Positions 1-5,939 of a DNA stretch of 16,833 nt are shown one piece after another (positions within the stretch are counted from its first letter, which is position 1; every line of letters starts with the position of its first letter). Made by a program: the position numbers and the translations under genes. This DNA is from CAZZIZ01 sp964654535 (GTDB taxonomy: Bacteria; Bacteroidota; Bacteroidia; Chitinophagales; UBA2359), in the NCBI GenBank assembly GCA_964654535.1, contig CAZZIZ010000062.1, positions 1 through 16,833 on the forward strand, given 5' to 3'. The notes under the pieces were generated by a model. The model searched no databases, had not been told where the DNA came from, and was given only the letters and a program-made list of their open reading frames with translations.

Positions 1-48
1 GGGGACTGCAAGTCCCCCACTCATTACGACCCGACTAAAGTCGGGTCG
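1..48. repeat. Two adjacent stem-loops at window edge
   Basis: Two perfect inverted repeats stand side by side. GGGGACT (1-7) pairs with AGTCCCC (11-17) around a GCA loop. CGACCCGAC (27-35) pairs with GTCGGGTCG (40-48) around a 4-nt loop. Neither is followed by a clear T-tract on the plus strand. They could be the 3' end of a gene to the left of the window or a fragment of an intergenic repeat. The first stem may extend beyond the window, so its full size is unknown. Confidence 0.5.
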
Positions 49-71
49 ATTAAAGACGATAATTTTAAACA

Positions 72-103
72 CAAAAAAAGGCTACCGATAAATCGATAGC
101 CTT
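72..103 (-). terminator. Intrinsic terminator of the HU gene
   Basis: AAGGCTA (78-84) pairs with TAGCCTT (97-103), continued inward by CGAT/ATCG after one C-A mismatch. Read on the minus strand the hairpin is followed by seven T residues (complement of 73-79). It begins about 40 nt after the HU stop codon, the classic arrangement of a Rho-independent terminator for that gene. Confidence 0.85.
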
Positions 104-144
104 AATCTCTTCAAATGCGTTACCGCATTTTGAATTATAAAGTT

Positions 145-414
145 TTATACTTTTTCAGCAAGACTTTTTCCAGCCTTGAACTTTACAACTTTCTTAGCCT
201 TAATTTTTATTGGCTCACCAGTACGTGGGTTACGTCCTTGTCTAGCTTTTCTTTTAGTAATTGACCAGGTTCCGAAACCTACCATAGTTACTTTGTCACC
301 TTTTTTCAAAGATTTTTGAATGTGCGTGCAAAAGCTGTTAAGGAATTCACCCGTTAGCGCTTTGCTTGTATCGCAATCTGCTGCGATTTTTTCGATAAGA
401 TCTGCTTTGTTCAT
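145..414 (-). CDS. HU family DNA-binding protein
   Basis: Encodes an 89-residue nucleoid-associated protein of the HU/IHF family, which binds DNA as a dimer and bends it. The chain starts MNKADLIEKIA and contains the family signature: GFGTW (F to W at the usual GFGTF position), then RKARQGRNPRTGEPIKIKA, then a C-terminal FKAGKSL. The RNP-like tip of the beta arm, which intercalates in the minor groove, is present as GRNP. The frame stays open upstream to 510 and could give 121 residues, but those extra 32 residues resemble nothing in the family. The ATG at 412-414 gives the standard length of about 90, so I chose it. It is a single gene with its own terminator, divergent from gcvT across 215 nt. 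HU versus a specialised paralogue cannot be decided here. Confidence 0.93.
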   Translation of the reverse strand: MNKADLIEKIAADCDTSKALTGEFLNSFCTHIQKSLKKGDKVTMVGFGTWSITKRKARQGRNPRTGEPIKIKAKKVVKFKAGKSLAEKV

Positions 415-474
415 CTTACTTGGTTTTTTGGTTAATGTGTTTTTTCCAATAGCACTGGAACCCAGTGTCCGAGC

Positions 475-482
475 CAAAAGTA
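475..482 (-). promoter_or_regulatory. Candidate -7 box for the HU gene
   Basis: The minus strand reads TACTTTTG, a full match to the Bacteroidetes -7 consensus TAnnTTTG, about 60 nt upstream of the chosen HU start. TTG-type -33 candidates exist (complements of 497-500 and 508-511), but their spacings of about 14 and 25 nt are outside the usual 17-23. The assignment therefore rests on the -7 box and its position alone. Confidence 0.33.
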
Positions 483-629
483 TGTTTTTAATCGGGCAAA
501 TTGTGCTCAAAACAGCGATGTGGAAATATTGTCGAAAACGTTACCAGTATTGGCTTCGGGCGTTTTTAAGTTCTTTAGAATCGGCCTTTTTAGGCTTAAG
601 AACTAATTTTATTCAATCTTTACACTACG

Positions 630-1718
630 ATGGAAGTACAAAAAACGGCCCTTTTTAATGTGCATAAGTCACTAGGAGCGCGAATGCAAGCGTTCGCTGG
701 TTTCGAAATGCCTATCTCTTATAGTTCTATTAAAGAGGAGCATATGTCCGTAAGACAAGCTGCTGGTCTCTTTGACGTATCCCACATGGGCGAGTTTGAA
801 GTCAAAGGAAAAGATGCTTCCGCGCTTATTCAGCACCTTACATGCAACGATGTTTCGGCTTTGTATCCCGGACGCGTTCAATACTCTTGTCTTATGAACG
901 ATCGTGGTGGCATCGTAGATGACTTGCTAATCTATTGCTACGATGAAGAGCATTATTTATTGGTAGTGAACGCAAGTAACATTCATAAAGACTTCGCTTG
1001 GATAAATGCTCAAAATAAATTTGATGCTGACGTCCAAAATATTTCTGACAGCTTGTCCTTGTTGGCACTGCAAGGGCCAAAGGCCTGGGACTGTATTCGC
1101 GAATTGGTAAACGAAGATTTGGGAGATATGAAATATTATCATCATAAGACTTTGCGCTTTATGGGTATTGATAATGTTTTGATTTCTACCACTGGTTATA
1201 CCGGTTCGGGTGGCTTTGAAATTTACTTGCCTAACGAACATGCTGAAGCTGCTTGGAATGAAATTTTAAAACGCGGCGAAGCGCATGGCATAAAGCCCGT
1301 CGGACTTGGCGCCCGTGACACGCTGCGTTTGGAAATGGGTTTTTGTTTATATGGAAACGACATCAACGATGATACCTCTCCTTTGGAAGCTGGATTATCT
1401 TGGATTGTAAAAGCAAAAACGGACTTTTTAAGTAGCAATATCCTTGCTGAGCAAAAGGCTGAAGGCCTATCGCGTCGTTTGGTTGGATTTGAGCTTCTTG
1501 ACCGCGGTGTAGCGCGCCACGGTTATAAGGTGCTAGATGCAAGTGAAAACGAAATAGGTGAAGTGACCTCTGGCTCACTGACACCAGCCGTAAACAAGGC
1601 CATCGGAATGGCTTATGTATCTACTCCAAATTCGAAACGTGGCTCCGATATTATTATCGCTATTCGCAATAAGAAAATCGCGGCTAAGATTGTTAAAACT
1701 CCCTTTTATAAAATTTAA
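630..1718 (+). CDS. gcvT: Glycine cleavage system T protein (aminomethyltransferase)
   Basis: T protein takes the aminomethyl group from lipoylated H protein, passes the one-carbon unit to tetrahydrofolate and releases ammonia (EC 2.1.2.10), in the cytoplasm. At 362 residues it has the family's normal length and is uninterrupted. Recognisable blocks in order are FAGFEMPISY (22-31), FDVSHMGE (48-55), NDRGGIVDDLL (90-100, holding the conserved Asp near the folate site), VVNAS (112-116), a GYTGSGGFEIY segment near 190-200, and GLGARDTLRLEMG followed by SPLEAGLSWIV. The ATG at 630 gives the usual short N-terminus (TALFNVHKSLGA). The comB-like gene follows 5 nt after the stop, so the two are probably cotranscribed. 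The H protein gene lies about 11 kb away; P and L protein genes are not in the window. Confidence 0.97.
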   Translation: MEVQKTALFNVHKSLGARMQAFAGFEMPISYSSIKEEHMSVRQAAGLFDVSHMGEFEVKGKDASALIQHLTCNDVSALYPGRVQYSCLMNDRGGIVDDLLIYCYDEEHYLLVVNASNIHKDFAWINAQNKFDADVQNISDSLSLLALQGPKAWDCIRELVNEDLGDMKYYHHKTLRFMGIDNVLISTTGYTGSGGFEIYLPNEHAEAAWNEILKRGEAHGIKPVGLGARDTLRLEMGFCLYGNDINDDTSPLEAGLSWIVKAKTDFLSSNILAEQKAEGLSRRLVGFELLDRGVARHGYKVLDASENEIGEVTSGSLTPAVNKAIGMAYVSTPNSKRGSDIIIAIRNKKIAAKIVKTPFYKI

Positions 1719-1723
1719 TCGCC

Positions 1724-2446
1724 GTGCCTAATATTGATGTTTGCCTGGCTCATTCTCTAATCGACACCTTTGATCTAAGTGATAAGGTGGTAGTTGTTAT
1801 CGATATATTGAGAGCAACCTCAAATATTAATGCCGCGCTTCATTTCGGTGCGCAAAAAGTTTATACCGTTTCTGAAGTTTCGGAAATGGATGCCTTTGAT
1901 AAATCAACCCATCTTTTTGCGGCCGAACGCAACGGACAAAAGTTAGAAGGCTTTGAGTTTGGAAACTCACCTCAACAATGGAAAGACGGTGCTGCAAAAG
2001 AAAAAAACATAGTACTCACTACTACCAATGGAACGCGTTGTGTTAGTGCCTCGCTCGGTGCGCAAGAAATTTTGGCGGGCGCTTTTTGCAATCAAAGTGC
2101 CTTGGTAAATTATTTGAAAGCTCAGCATAGCGATGTGGTTATGTTTTGTGCGGGATGGAAAAGAAGGTCATCGCTCGAAGATTTGTATTTCGCGGGAGCA
2201 ATAGTAGATGCATTAGATGGCGATTTTGATTTGGCTTACGACTCGGCAATATTGGCGAAGGAAACTTACCTCAAACATAAGTTCGATTTAGAAGGAGCGA
2301 TAAAAAAAAGCCACTACTACACTAGGATATCTACCGAAAGCTTAGGCACGGACTTGGAGTACTGTTTGAGAAAAGACACACATAATTTTGTTGCGCTTTA
2401 TGAAGAAGGTGGTTTCGTGAAACGAAGTCTTGAGCAATCAACTTAG
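1724..2446 (+). CDS. comB: ComB-family 2-phosphosulfolactate phosphatase
   Basis: Named for the Mg-dependent hydrolysis of 2-phosphosulfolactate to sulfolactate (EC 3.1.3.71), a step of coenzyme M synthesis in methanogens. The 240-residue chain shows the family blocks IDILRATS (26-33), AERNG (67-71), GFEFGNSP (76-83), TTTNGT (99-104) and CAGWKRRSSLED (142-153). The start is GTG at 1724, 5 nt after the gcvT stop. No nearby ATG exists and MPNIDVCLAHSLID aligns with the usual ComB N-terminus, so the GTG is well supported. Bacteroidota are not known to make coenzyme M, so the physiological substrate here is uncertain; sulfolactate metabolism or another phospho-acid is possible. Its 3' end converges with the MazG-like gene, 18 nt between stops, with no hairpin and T-tract in between. 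Confidence 0.88.
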   Translation: MPNIDVCLAHSLIDTFDLSDKVVVVIDILRATSNINAALHFGAQKVYTVSEVSEMDAFDKSTHLFAAERNGQKLEGFEFGNSPQQWKDGAAKEKNIVLTTTNGTRCVSASLGAQEILAGAFCNQSALVNYLKAQHSDVVMFCAGWKRRSSLEDLYFAGAIVDALDGDFDLAYDSAILAKETYLKHKFDLEGAIKKSHYYTRISTESLGTDLEYCLRKDTHNFVALYEEGGFVKRSLEQST

Positions 2447-2464
2447 GAGCCGATATCCTTTTGA

Positions 2465-2800
2465 CTATAGCTTTGGGTTGTTCTTATGGCGATCGGCATC
2501 GCGGGTTTGCTTTTTGAGCATGTTCTTTTCGTAGGCTGCACTAAGGTCGATACCGGTTTGGTTAGCTAAGCAAACCAAGACCCACAATACATCTGCCAGC
2601 TCATCGCCCAATTCTTTTTCCGTTGCACCTTTTTTGTAAGACTGCTCGCCATATTTTCTGGCGATGAGTCGAGCGACTTCGCCCACCTCTTCGGTTAATA
2701 TAGCCATATTAGTCAGCTCACTGAAGTAGCGCACTCCTTGATTGTTTATCCAAGTGTCTACCTCAGCTTGTATTGTTTTCAAACTTTTTTCTTCGCTCAT
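2465..2800 (-). CDS. MazG-like nucleotide pyrophosphohydrolase
   Basis: A small all-alpha NTP pyrophosphohydrolase, 111 residues, of the MazG/dUTPase-like superfamily, expected to hydrolyse (d)NTPs to monophosphate and pyrophosphate and so to clean the nucleotide pool. The metal-binding signature EExxE...ExxD is present: E37, E38 and E41 in LTEEVGEVARL, then E67 and D70 in DELADVLWVL. An alternative in-frame ATG would add nine residues inside the dtd gene. I prefer the ATG at 2798-2800, because it sits in a TAATG junction sharing one base with the dtd stop and gives the family-like N-terminus. It is the last gene of the minus-strand operon. Exact substrate preference cannot be read from sequence. 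Confidence 0.9.
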   Translation of the reverse strand: MSEEKSLKTIQAEVDTWINNQGVRYFSELTNMAILTEEVGEVARLIARKYGEQSYKKGATEKELGDELADVLWVLVCLANQTGIDLSAAYEKNMLKKQTRDADRHKNNPKL

Positions 2801-3252
2801 TATTCTCGGTTCTTTGAATCGATCCAAATAGAAACAGGACCGTCGTTTAGCAATTCAACTTTCATGTCTGCGCCGAAGATTCCGGTCTGTACTTCCTTTT
2901 CGAGTTGCGCAGAAATAGTCTTGACAAAATTTTCATAAAGTGGAATAGCAATATCTGGTTTTGCCGCGTTTATGTAAGATGGGCGGTTTCCTTTTTTCGT
3001 GGAGGCGTGCAGCGTGAATTGACTAATGACTAAGGCCTCGCCATTTACGTCTTGGAGACTCAGGTTCATTTTGTCATCTTGATCGTTGAAAATTCTGAGT
3101 TGGACAATCTTTTTCACCAACCAATCTATGTCTTCTTGGGCATCGGCATTCTCAATGCCGACGAGTATCAAGAGCCCGTTTTCTATAGCCCCATTGACTT
3201 TGCCGTCTATGGTCACTTTGGCCTGAGTCACTCTTTGTAACAAGGCTCTCAT
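2800..3252 (-). CDS. dtd: D-aminoacyl-tRNA deacylase (DTD)
   Basis: Removes D-amino acids, and glycine mischarged on tRNA-Ala, from tRNA. It acts as a homodimer with an active site at the subunit interface. The 150-residue length is standard. The chain begins MRALLQRVTQAKVTIDG, has the catalytic SQFTL block at 77-81, and carries the cross-subunit Gly-cisPro motif as NDGPVS at 136-141. Most family members have GPVT, so this protein has Ser for Thr at 141, a conservative change. The start codon overlaps the rsgA stop by 4 nt (ATGA), indicating translational coupling, and its own stop overlaps the MazG-like start by one base. Confidence 0.96.
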   Translation of the reverse strand: MRALLQRVTQAKVTIDGKVNGAIENGLLILVGIENADAQEDIDWLVKKIVQLRIFNDQDDKMNLSLQDVNGEALVISQFTLHASTKKGNRPSYINAAKPDIAIPLYENFVKTISAQLEKEVQTGIFGADMKVELLNDGPVSIWIDSKNRE

Positions 3253-4184
3253 CTTTCCCAGTAGTTTTTTGCTTGTGTATCGGCGAGAATGTTGGTGTAA
3301 CTAACGAAGCGACTCTCGGCAATTTTACCTGCAGCCACTGCTTCTTTAATGCCGCACTTTGGCTCTTTTTGATGAAGGCAATCTCCGAATTTGCATTCGC
3401 TAATGAGCTCTCTAAACTCTGGAAAGTAATGCGCTACTTCTTCCACTTTTAAATCGGGGAAATCGAATTCTTTTATTCCCGGTGTATCGACTAAAAAAGT
3501 TTTTTCTGCGAGTGGGTGCATAGTAGCAAAGGTGGTGGTGTGCATTCCTTTTTGGTGAGTTTTAGAAATGACGTTGGTTTTTATATCCAGTTGAGGATAT
3601 AAGCGATTTAATATGGTAGACTTGCCCGCACCTGAGTGACCAGCGAGCATTGAAATTTTACCGGTTAGTAATGCTTCTAAATTTGCTAAGTCTTCCTTTA
3701 GCGCGCTAACTAAAATGGTTTTGTACCCAATTGCTTCGTAAATCTTTTTCCATTCCGCTGCTTTGGCTAAATCTTTTTCGCTGTACAAATCGCTTTTATT
3801 GATGACGATAATCGGGGGAATGTGATACAATTCTGCACTTAGAAGAAAGCGATCTATAAATCCCAGCGAGGTACGCGGTTGACTTACACAAACCACCAAT
3901 ACGATTTGGTCAAGATTAGAAGCAATAATATGGTTCTTGCGTTTGTGTCGCGGCGACTTGCGAATGATATAGTTGTTGCGCGTTTCAAGGCGTTCAATAA
4001 TGCCAGTTAGTGGCGTCGCGTCGGGTGCAATTTCAACTAAGTCGCCAACTGCAAGTGGGTTGGTGGTGTTCAAGTTTTTAATGCGAAAGTTTCCTTTCAA
4101 TCGGCATTTCCAAATTTCACCGCTTTCTAGTAGTACGTCGTACCAGCTTCCTGTTGATTGAATTATTCTTCCTTTCGATGTCAA
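3249..4184 (-). CDS. rsgA: Ribosome small subunit-dependent GTPase RsgA
   Basis: A circularly permuted GTPase that checks late maturation of the 30S subunit. The 311-residue chain has an N-terminal OB-fold region (about 1-70), followed by GTPase motifs in permuted order: G4 NKSD (129-132), the P-loop GHSGAGKST (182-190), then G3 DTPG (233-236). A C-terminal zinc site follows, formed by C264, C269, H271 and C277. All hallmark residues are intact. The TTT-rich switch region (HTTTFATMH, about 215-223) fits the family. It lies 12 nt after the GGGP synthase gene and overlaps dtd by 4 nt, so it is an internal gene of the minus-strand operon. Confidence 0.97.
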   Translation of the reverse strand: MTSKGRIIQSTGSWYDVLLESGEIWKCRLKGNFRIKNLNTTNPLAVGDLVEIAPDATPLTGIIERLETRNNYIIRKSPRHKRKNHIIASNLDQIVLVVCVSQPRTSLGFIDRFLLSAELYHIPPIIVINKSDLYSEKDLAKAAEWKKIYEAIGYKTILVSALKEDLANLEALLTGKISMLAGHSGAGKSTILNRLYPQLDIKTNVISKTHQKGMHTTTFATMHPLAEKTFLVDTPGIKEFDFPDLKVEEVAHYFPEFRELISECKFGDCLHQKEPKCGIKEAVAAGKIAESRFVSYTNILADTQAKNYWER

Positions 4185-4196
4185 ATCAAAAAGGGA

Positions 4197-4955
4197 TTAG
4201 TCTACTTTTTGTGTAAGCGAGTGAACGGCTTTGCTCATTTCGAATACGAGCTGTGGGTCTTTTTCAAAGGCTGTTCCTACCACAATTAAATCTGCGCCTG
4301 CTCTGCTGGCGGCCATTGCTTTTTCGGGCGTGTTGATTCCTCCGCCAACGACTAGAGGCGCTTCAACACTTTTGCTAACTGCACTTATCATTTCTGCGCT
4401 AACGGGATATTCGGCACCACTGCCAGAGTCTAAATACATAACTTTCATCCCTAGCATTTCTCCAGCCAAAGCGGTGCTTACCGCTATTTGTGCTTTGTCC
4501 TTTGGAATAGGATGTGTGTTGGTGATGTACGAAACCGTGGTTGGTTTACCGCCATCGATGAGCATGTAACCTGTTGAAATAACTTCGATATCTAGCTTAG
4601 CTAAAATGGGTGCGGTTTCAACTTGCCTGCCGATAATAAGATCGGGATTTCTTCCAGAAATAAGTGACAAGAATAAAATAGCGTCTGCTTGATCGTTAAC
4701 CTGCATGGTACTGCCTGGAAAAATAATTACCGGAACCGGACAATTGTTTTTGATCCATTGAATCCATTCTGCAGAGCGATTGTTGTTGACCAAGCTGCCA
4801 CCCACAAGGAAGTAATCTACTTGAGCAGTGGCTCCTTGAATTACAATGTTGTGTAGGGCTTTTTCGTCTACTTTATCGGGGTCAATGAGCACGGCAATTT
4901 TTTTCTTTTGCTGACTCTTTGCGCTTTGTAAATCTTGATAAATGGACTGAAACAT
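4197..4955 (-). CDS. Geranylgeranylglyceryl phosphate synthase family protein
   Basis: A TIM-barrel prenyltransferase of the GGGPS/PcrB family, which joins a polyprenyl diphosphate to glycerol-1-phosphate by an ether bond. This is the committing step of archaeal lipid synthesis. The 252-residue chain has the N-terminal IDPDK (24-28), YLDSGSGAEYPV (174-185), VVGGGINTP (202-210) and DLIVVGTAFEKDP (222-234), which form the phosphate and substrate pocket. Homologues with GGGPS activity are known from Bacteroidetes, where the product's role is unclear; chain length (C20 or other) cannot be decided here. It is the first gene of a four-gene minus-strand operon, with rsgA following after 12 nt. The ATG at 4955 gives a normal N-terminus. 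Confidence 0.92.
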   Translation of the reverse strand: MFQSIYQDLQSAKSQQKKKIAVLIDPDKVDEKALHNIVIQGATAQVDYFLVGGSLVNNNRSAEWIQWIKNNCPVPVIIFPGSTMQVNDQADAILFLSLISGRNPDLIIGRQVETAPILAKLDIEVISTGYMLIDGGKPTTVSYITNTHPIPKDKAQIAVSTALAGEMLGMKVMYLDSGSGAEYPVSAEMISAVSKSVEAPLVVGGGINTPEKAMAASRAGADLIVVGTAFEKDPQLVFEMSKAVHSLTQKVD

Positions 4956-4974
4956 GCTTGGTTTTGACCCTAAG

Positions 4975-4982
4975 CAAAGTTA
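4975..4982 (-). promoter_or_regulatory. Candidate -7 box for the GGGPS-rsgA-dtd operon
   Basis: The minus strand reads TAACTTTG, a full TAnnTTTG match, 20 nt upstream of the GGGP synthase ATG, which would give a leader of roughly 12-15 nt. A TTG (complement of 4998-5000) lies 15 nt further upstream, shorter than the usual -33 spacing. It is the only good candidate before the operon, but unproven. Confidence 0.38.
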
Positions 4983-5031
4983 ATCTTTTAGTTCGTTCAA
5001 TATGCACACTCTTGAGCCTAGGTGCCCCTTT

Positions 5032-5205
5032 GCGTGAGGGATAGGAATGATGCGACCGAAGGGGAGCAGTCTCCTTTGTGAAGCTAGCAAATGCTTAGCT
5101 CGCAGAGCTAGAAGCTATTGCTTTGGCTGAACAAGAAGGAGACCGAAGCGAAGCGGAGTCATGGATAGCCCGACCCTTCGGGCTTGCCCGAGATGGGTCA
5201 CGCCC
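5032..5205 (+). repeat. Branched palindromic intergenic element, copy 1
   Basis: The ends pair: GCGTGA (5032-5037) with TCACGC (5198-5203). Inside is a long stem, GTCTCCTT (5069-5076) with AAGGAGAC (5136-5143). This encloses AGCAA/TTGCT (5086-5090 with 5118-5122) and TAGCTC/GAGCTA (5096-5101 with 5105-5110). A separate hairpin, AGCCCGA/TCGGGCT (5167-5173 with 5178-5184), lies near the 3' end. Words shared with copy 2 at 13081-13276 are GCGTGAGGGATAG, AGCCCGACC and the end word CACGCCC. From memory, elements of this pattern are scattered between genes in many Bacteroidetes genomes; I cannot attach a published name. It separates the divergent GGGPS operon and ruvA and has no coding potential I believe. 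Confidence 0.75.
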
Positions 5206-5253
5206 AAATTATGTACAAAATGTTTGGAAAACGTTGATAACAAAGCGTTTGAC

Positions 5254-5281
5254 GGGCCTTGGCTGGGTCGCGCTAAGGCCC
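5254..5281. repeat. Hairpin upstream of ruvA
   Basis: GGGCCTT (5254-5260) pairs perfectly with AAGGCCC (5275-5281) around a 14-nt loop. It lies between the palindromic element and the ruvA start and has no following T-tract, so it is not an obvious terminator. The stretch 5206-5253 just before it shows nothing recognisable. Confidence 0.55.
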
Positions 5282-5290
5282 TTATTCGGT

Positions 5291-5298
5291 TACATTTG
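5291..5298 (+). promoter_or_regulatory. Candidate -7 box for ruvA-sprA
   Basis: TACATTTG is a full match to TAnnTTTG, 37 nt before the ruvA start codon. No TTG occurs at proper -33 spacing; the nearest upstream one is about 29 nt away. The downstream half of the box overlaps the 5' arm of the hairpin at 5295-5323, so a transcript starting about 7 nt later would begin inside that palindrome. Confidence 0.3.
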
Positions 5299-5323
5299 GG
5301 CTGCCCATAAGGGGCACCCCAAA
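5295..5323. repeat. Long hairpin just before the ruvA start
   Basis: TTTGGG (5295-5300) pairs with CCCAAA (5318-5323). After one C-C mismatch, TGCCC (5302-5306) pairs with GGGCA (5312-5316) around a short loop. That makes eleven base pairs in all. It ends 11 nt before the ruvA TTG codon and is not followed by a T-run, so it is a candidate leader structure or repeat end rather than a terminator. Confidence 0.6.
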
Positions 5324-5334
5324 CAAAAGAAGTC

Positions 5335-5931
5335 TTGATAGCCTACATCAAAGGATCTATTGCTGAATTGAATCCAGCATATGTGCTTATTGAAGCGCAG
5401 GGCATTGGCTATCATATCCATATAAGTCTCAATACCTACAGTTCGCTTCAGGAAAAAAGGGAGGCCAAGCTCTTTACCTATCACTACGTTAAGGCGGACA
5501 AAACCAGCAATATTCCTGTTCTTTTTGGTTTTGCCGCTGAATTTGAGCGCGCCCTTTTTGAAAAACTGATTTCGGTTAGCGGTGTTGGTCCGAATACGGC
5601 TAGAATGATACTATCGAGCTATACTCCGAGTGAGATAAGTGAAGGAATTACTAGCGGAAATGTGGCCTTGTTACAATCAATAAAAGGTGTTGGTCCAAAA
5701 GCGGCACAACGATTGATTTTAGAGTTAAAAGACAAGTTAAATTTGGGTCCGAAAAATGACGCAGAAACTGGCAAATCACACAATACGGCAGCTGAAGAAG
5801 CGTTATCTGCTTTGGTTATGCTTGGCTTTTCTCGTGCTAAAGCTCAAAGTGCTGTAAATCAGGCAGTTAAAGATGGGGCGAAAGATGAAGAAGTAGAGGT
5901 TTTGATAAAGGAAGCACTTAAAATTTTATAA
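5335..5931 (+). CDS. ruvA: Holliday junction branch migration protein RuvA
   Basis: RuvA tetramers bind four-way DNA junctions and load the RuvB motor for branch migration in recombination and repair. The 198-residue chain has an OB-fold domain I (about 1-65, IAYIKGSIAEL onwards), two helix-hairpin-helix motifs at VSGVGPNTA (81-89) and IKGVGPKAAQRL (116-127), a variable linker, and the C-terminal RuvB-binding domain III (about 151-198, EEALSALVMLGFS). The start is TTG at 5335: read as Met it gives M-I-A-Y-I-K-G, the typical RuvA beginning, and no upstream alternative fits. ruvB and ruvC are not here. sprA follows 8 nt after the stop, so it is probably cotranscribed. Confidence 0.96.
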   Translation: MIAYIKGSIAELNPAYVLIEAQGIGYHIHISLNTYSSLQEKREAKLFTYHYVKADKTSNIPVLFGFAAEFERALFEKLISVSGVGPNTARMILSSYTPSEISEGITSGNVALLQSIKGVGPKAAQRLILELKDKLNLGPKNDAETGKSHNTAAEEALSALVMLGFSRAKAQSAVNQAVKDGAKDEEVEVLIKEALKIL

Positions 5932-5939
5932 AGCATTTA

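Larger units (their letters stand above)
5021..5318. repeat. Outer 10-bp inverted repeat enclosing the intergenic element
   Basis: GGTGCCCCTT (5021-5030) is the exact reverse complement of AAGGGGCACC (5309-5318). The pair brackets almost the whole intergenic segment between the GGGPS operon and ruvA. Both arms resemble the terminal word GGGGCACGCCC of the element described at 5032-5205 and 13081-13276, so they may be degenerate ends of further copies in nested arrangement. The resemblance is an inference from short words. Confidence 0.5.

Noticed and set aside
1..99. Open frame at the left edge on the plus strand
   Set aside because: It consists of two hairpins and part of the HU terminator, has no recognisable protein pattern and ends inside the terminator.
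415..510. 32-residue N-terminal extension of the HU protein
   Set aside because: The frame is open, but the added residues do not resemble HU, and the ATG at 412-414 gives the standard family length and N-terminus.
4956..5334. tRNA, CRISPR array or IS element in the repeat-rich gap
   Set aside because: No cloverleaf with TTC arm, no regularly spaced identical repeats and no transposase frame are present.
5123..5338. 71-codon plus-strand ORF in the GGGPS-ruvA gap
   Set aside because: It lies within the palindromic element and its hairpins; its composition reflects the repeat, and it overlaps the ruvA start.
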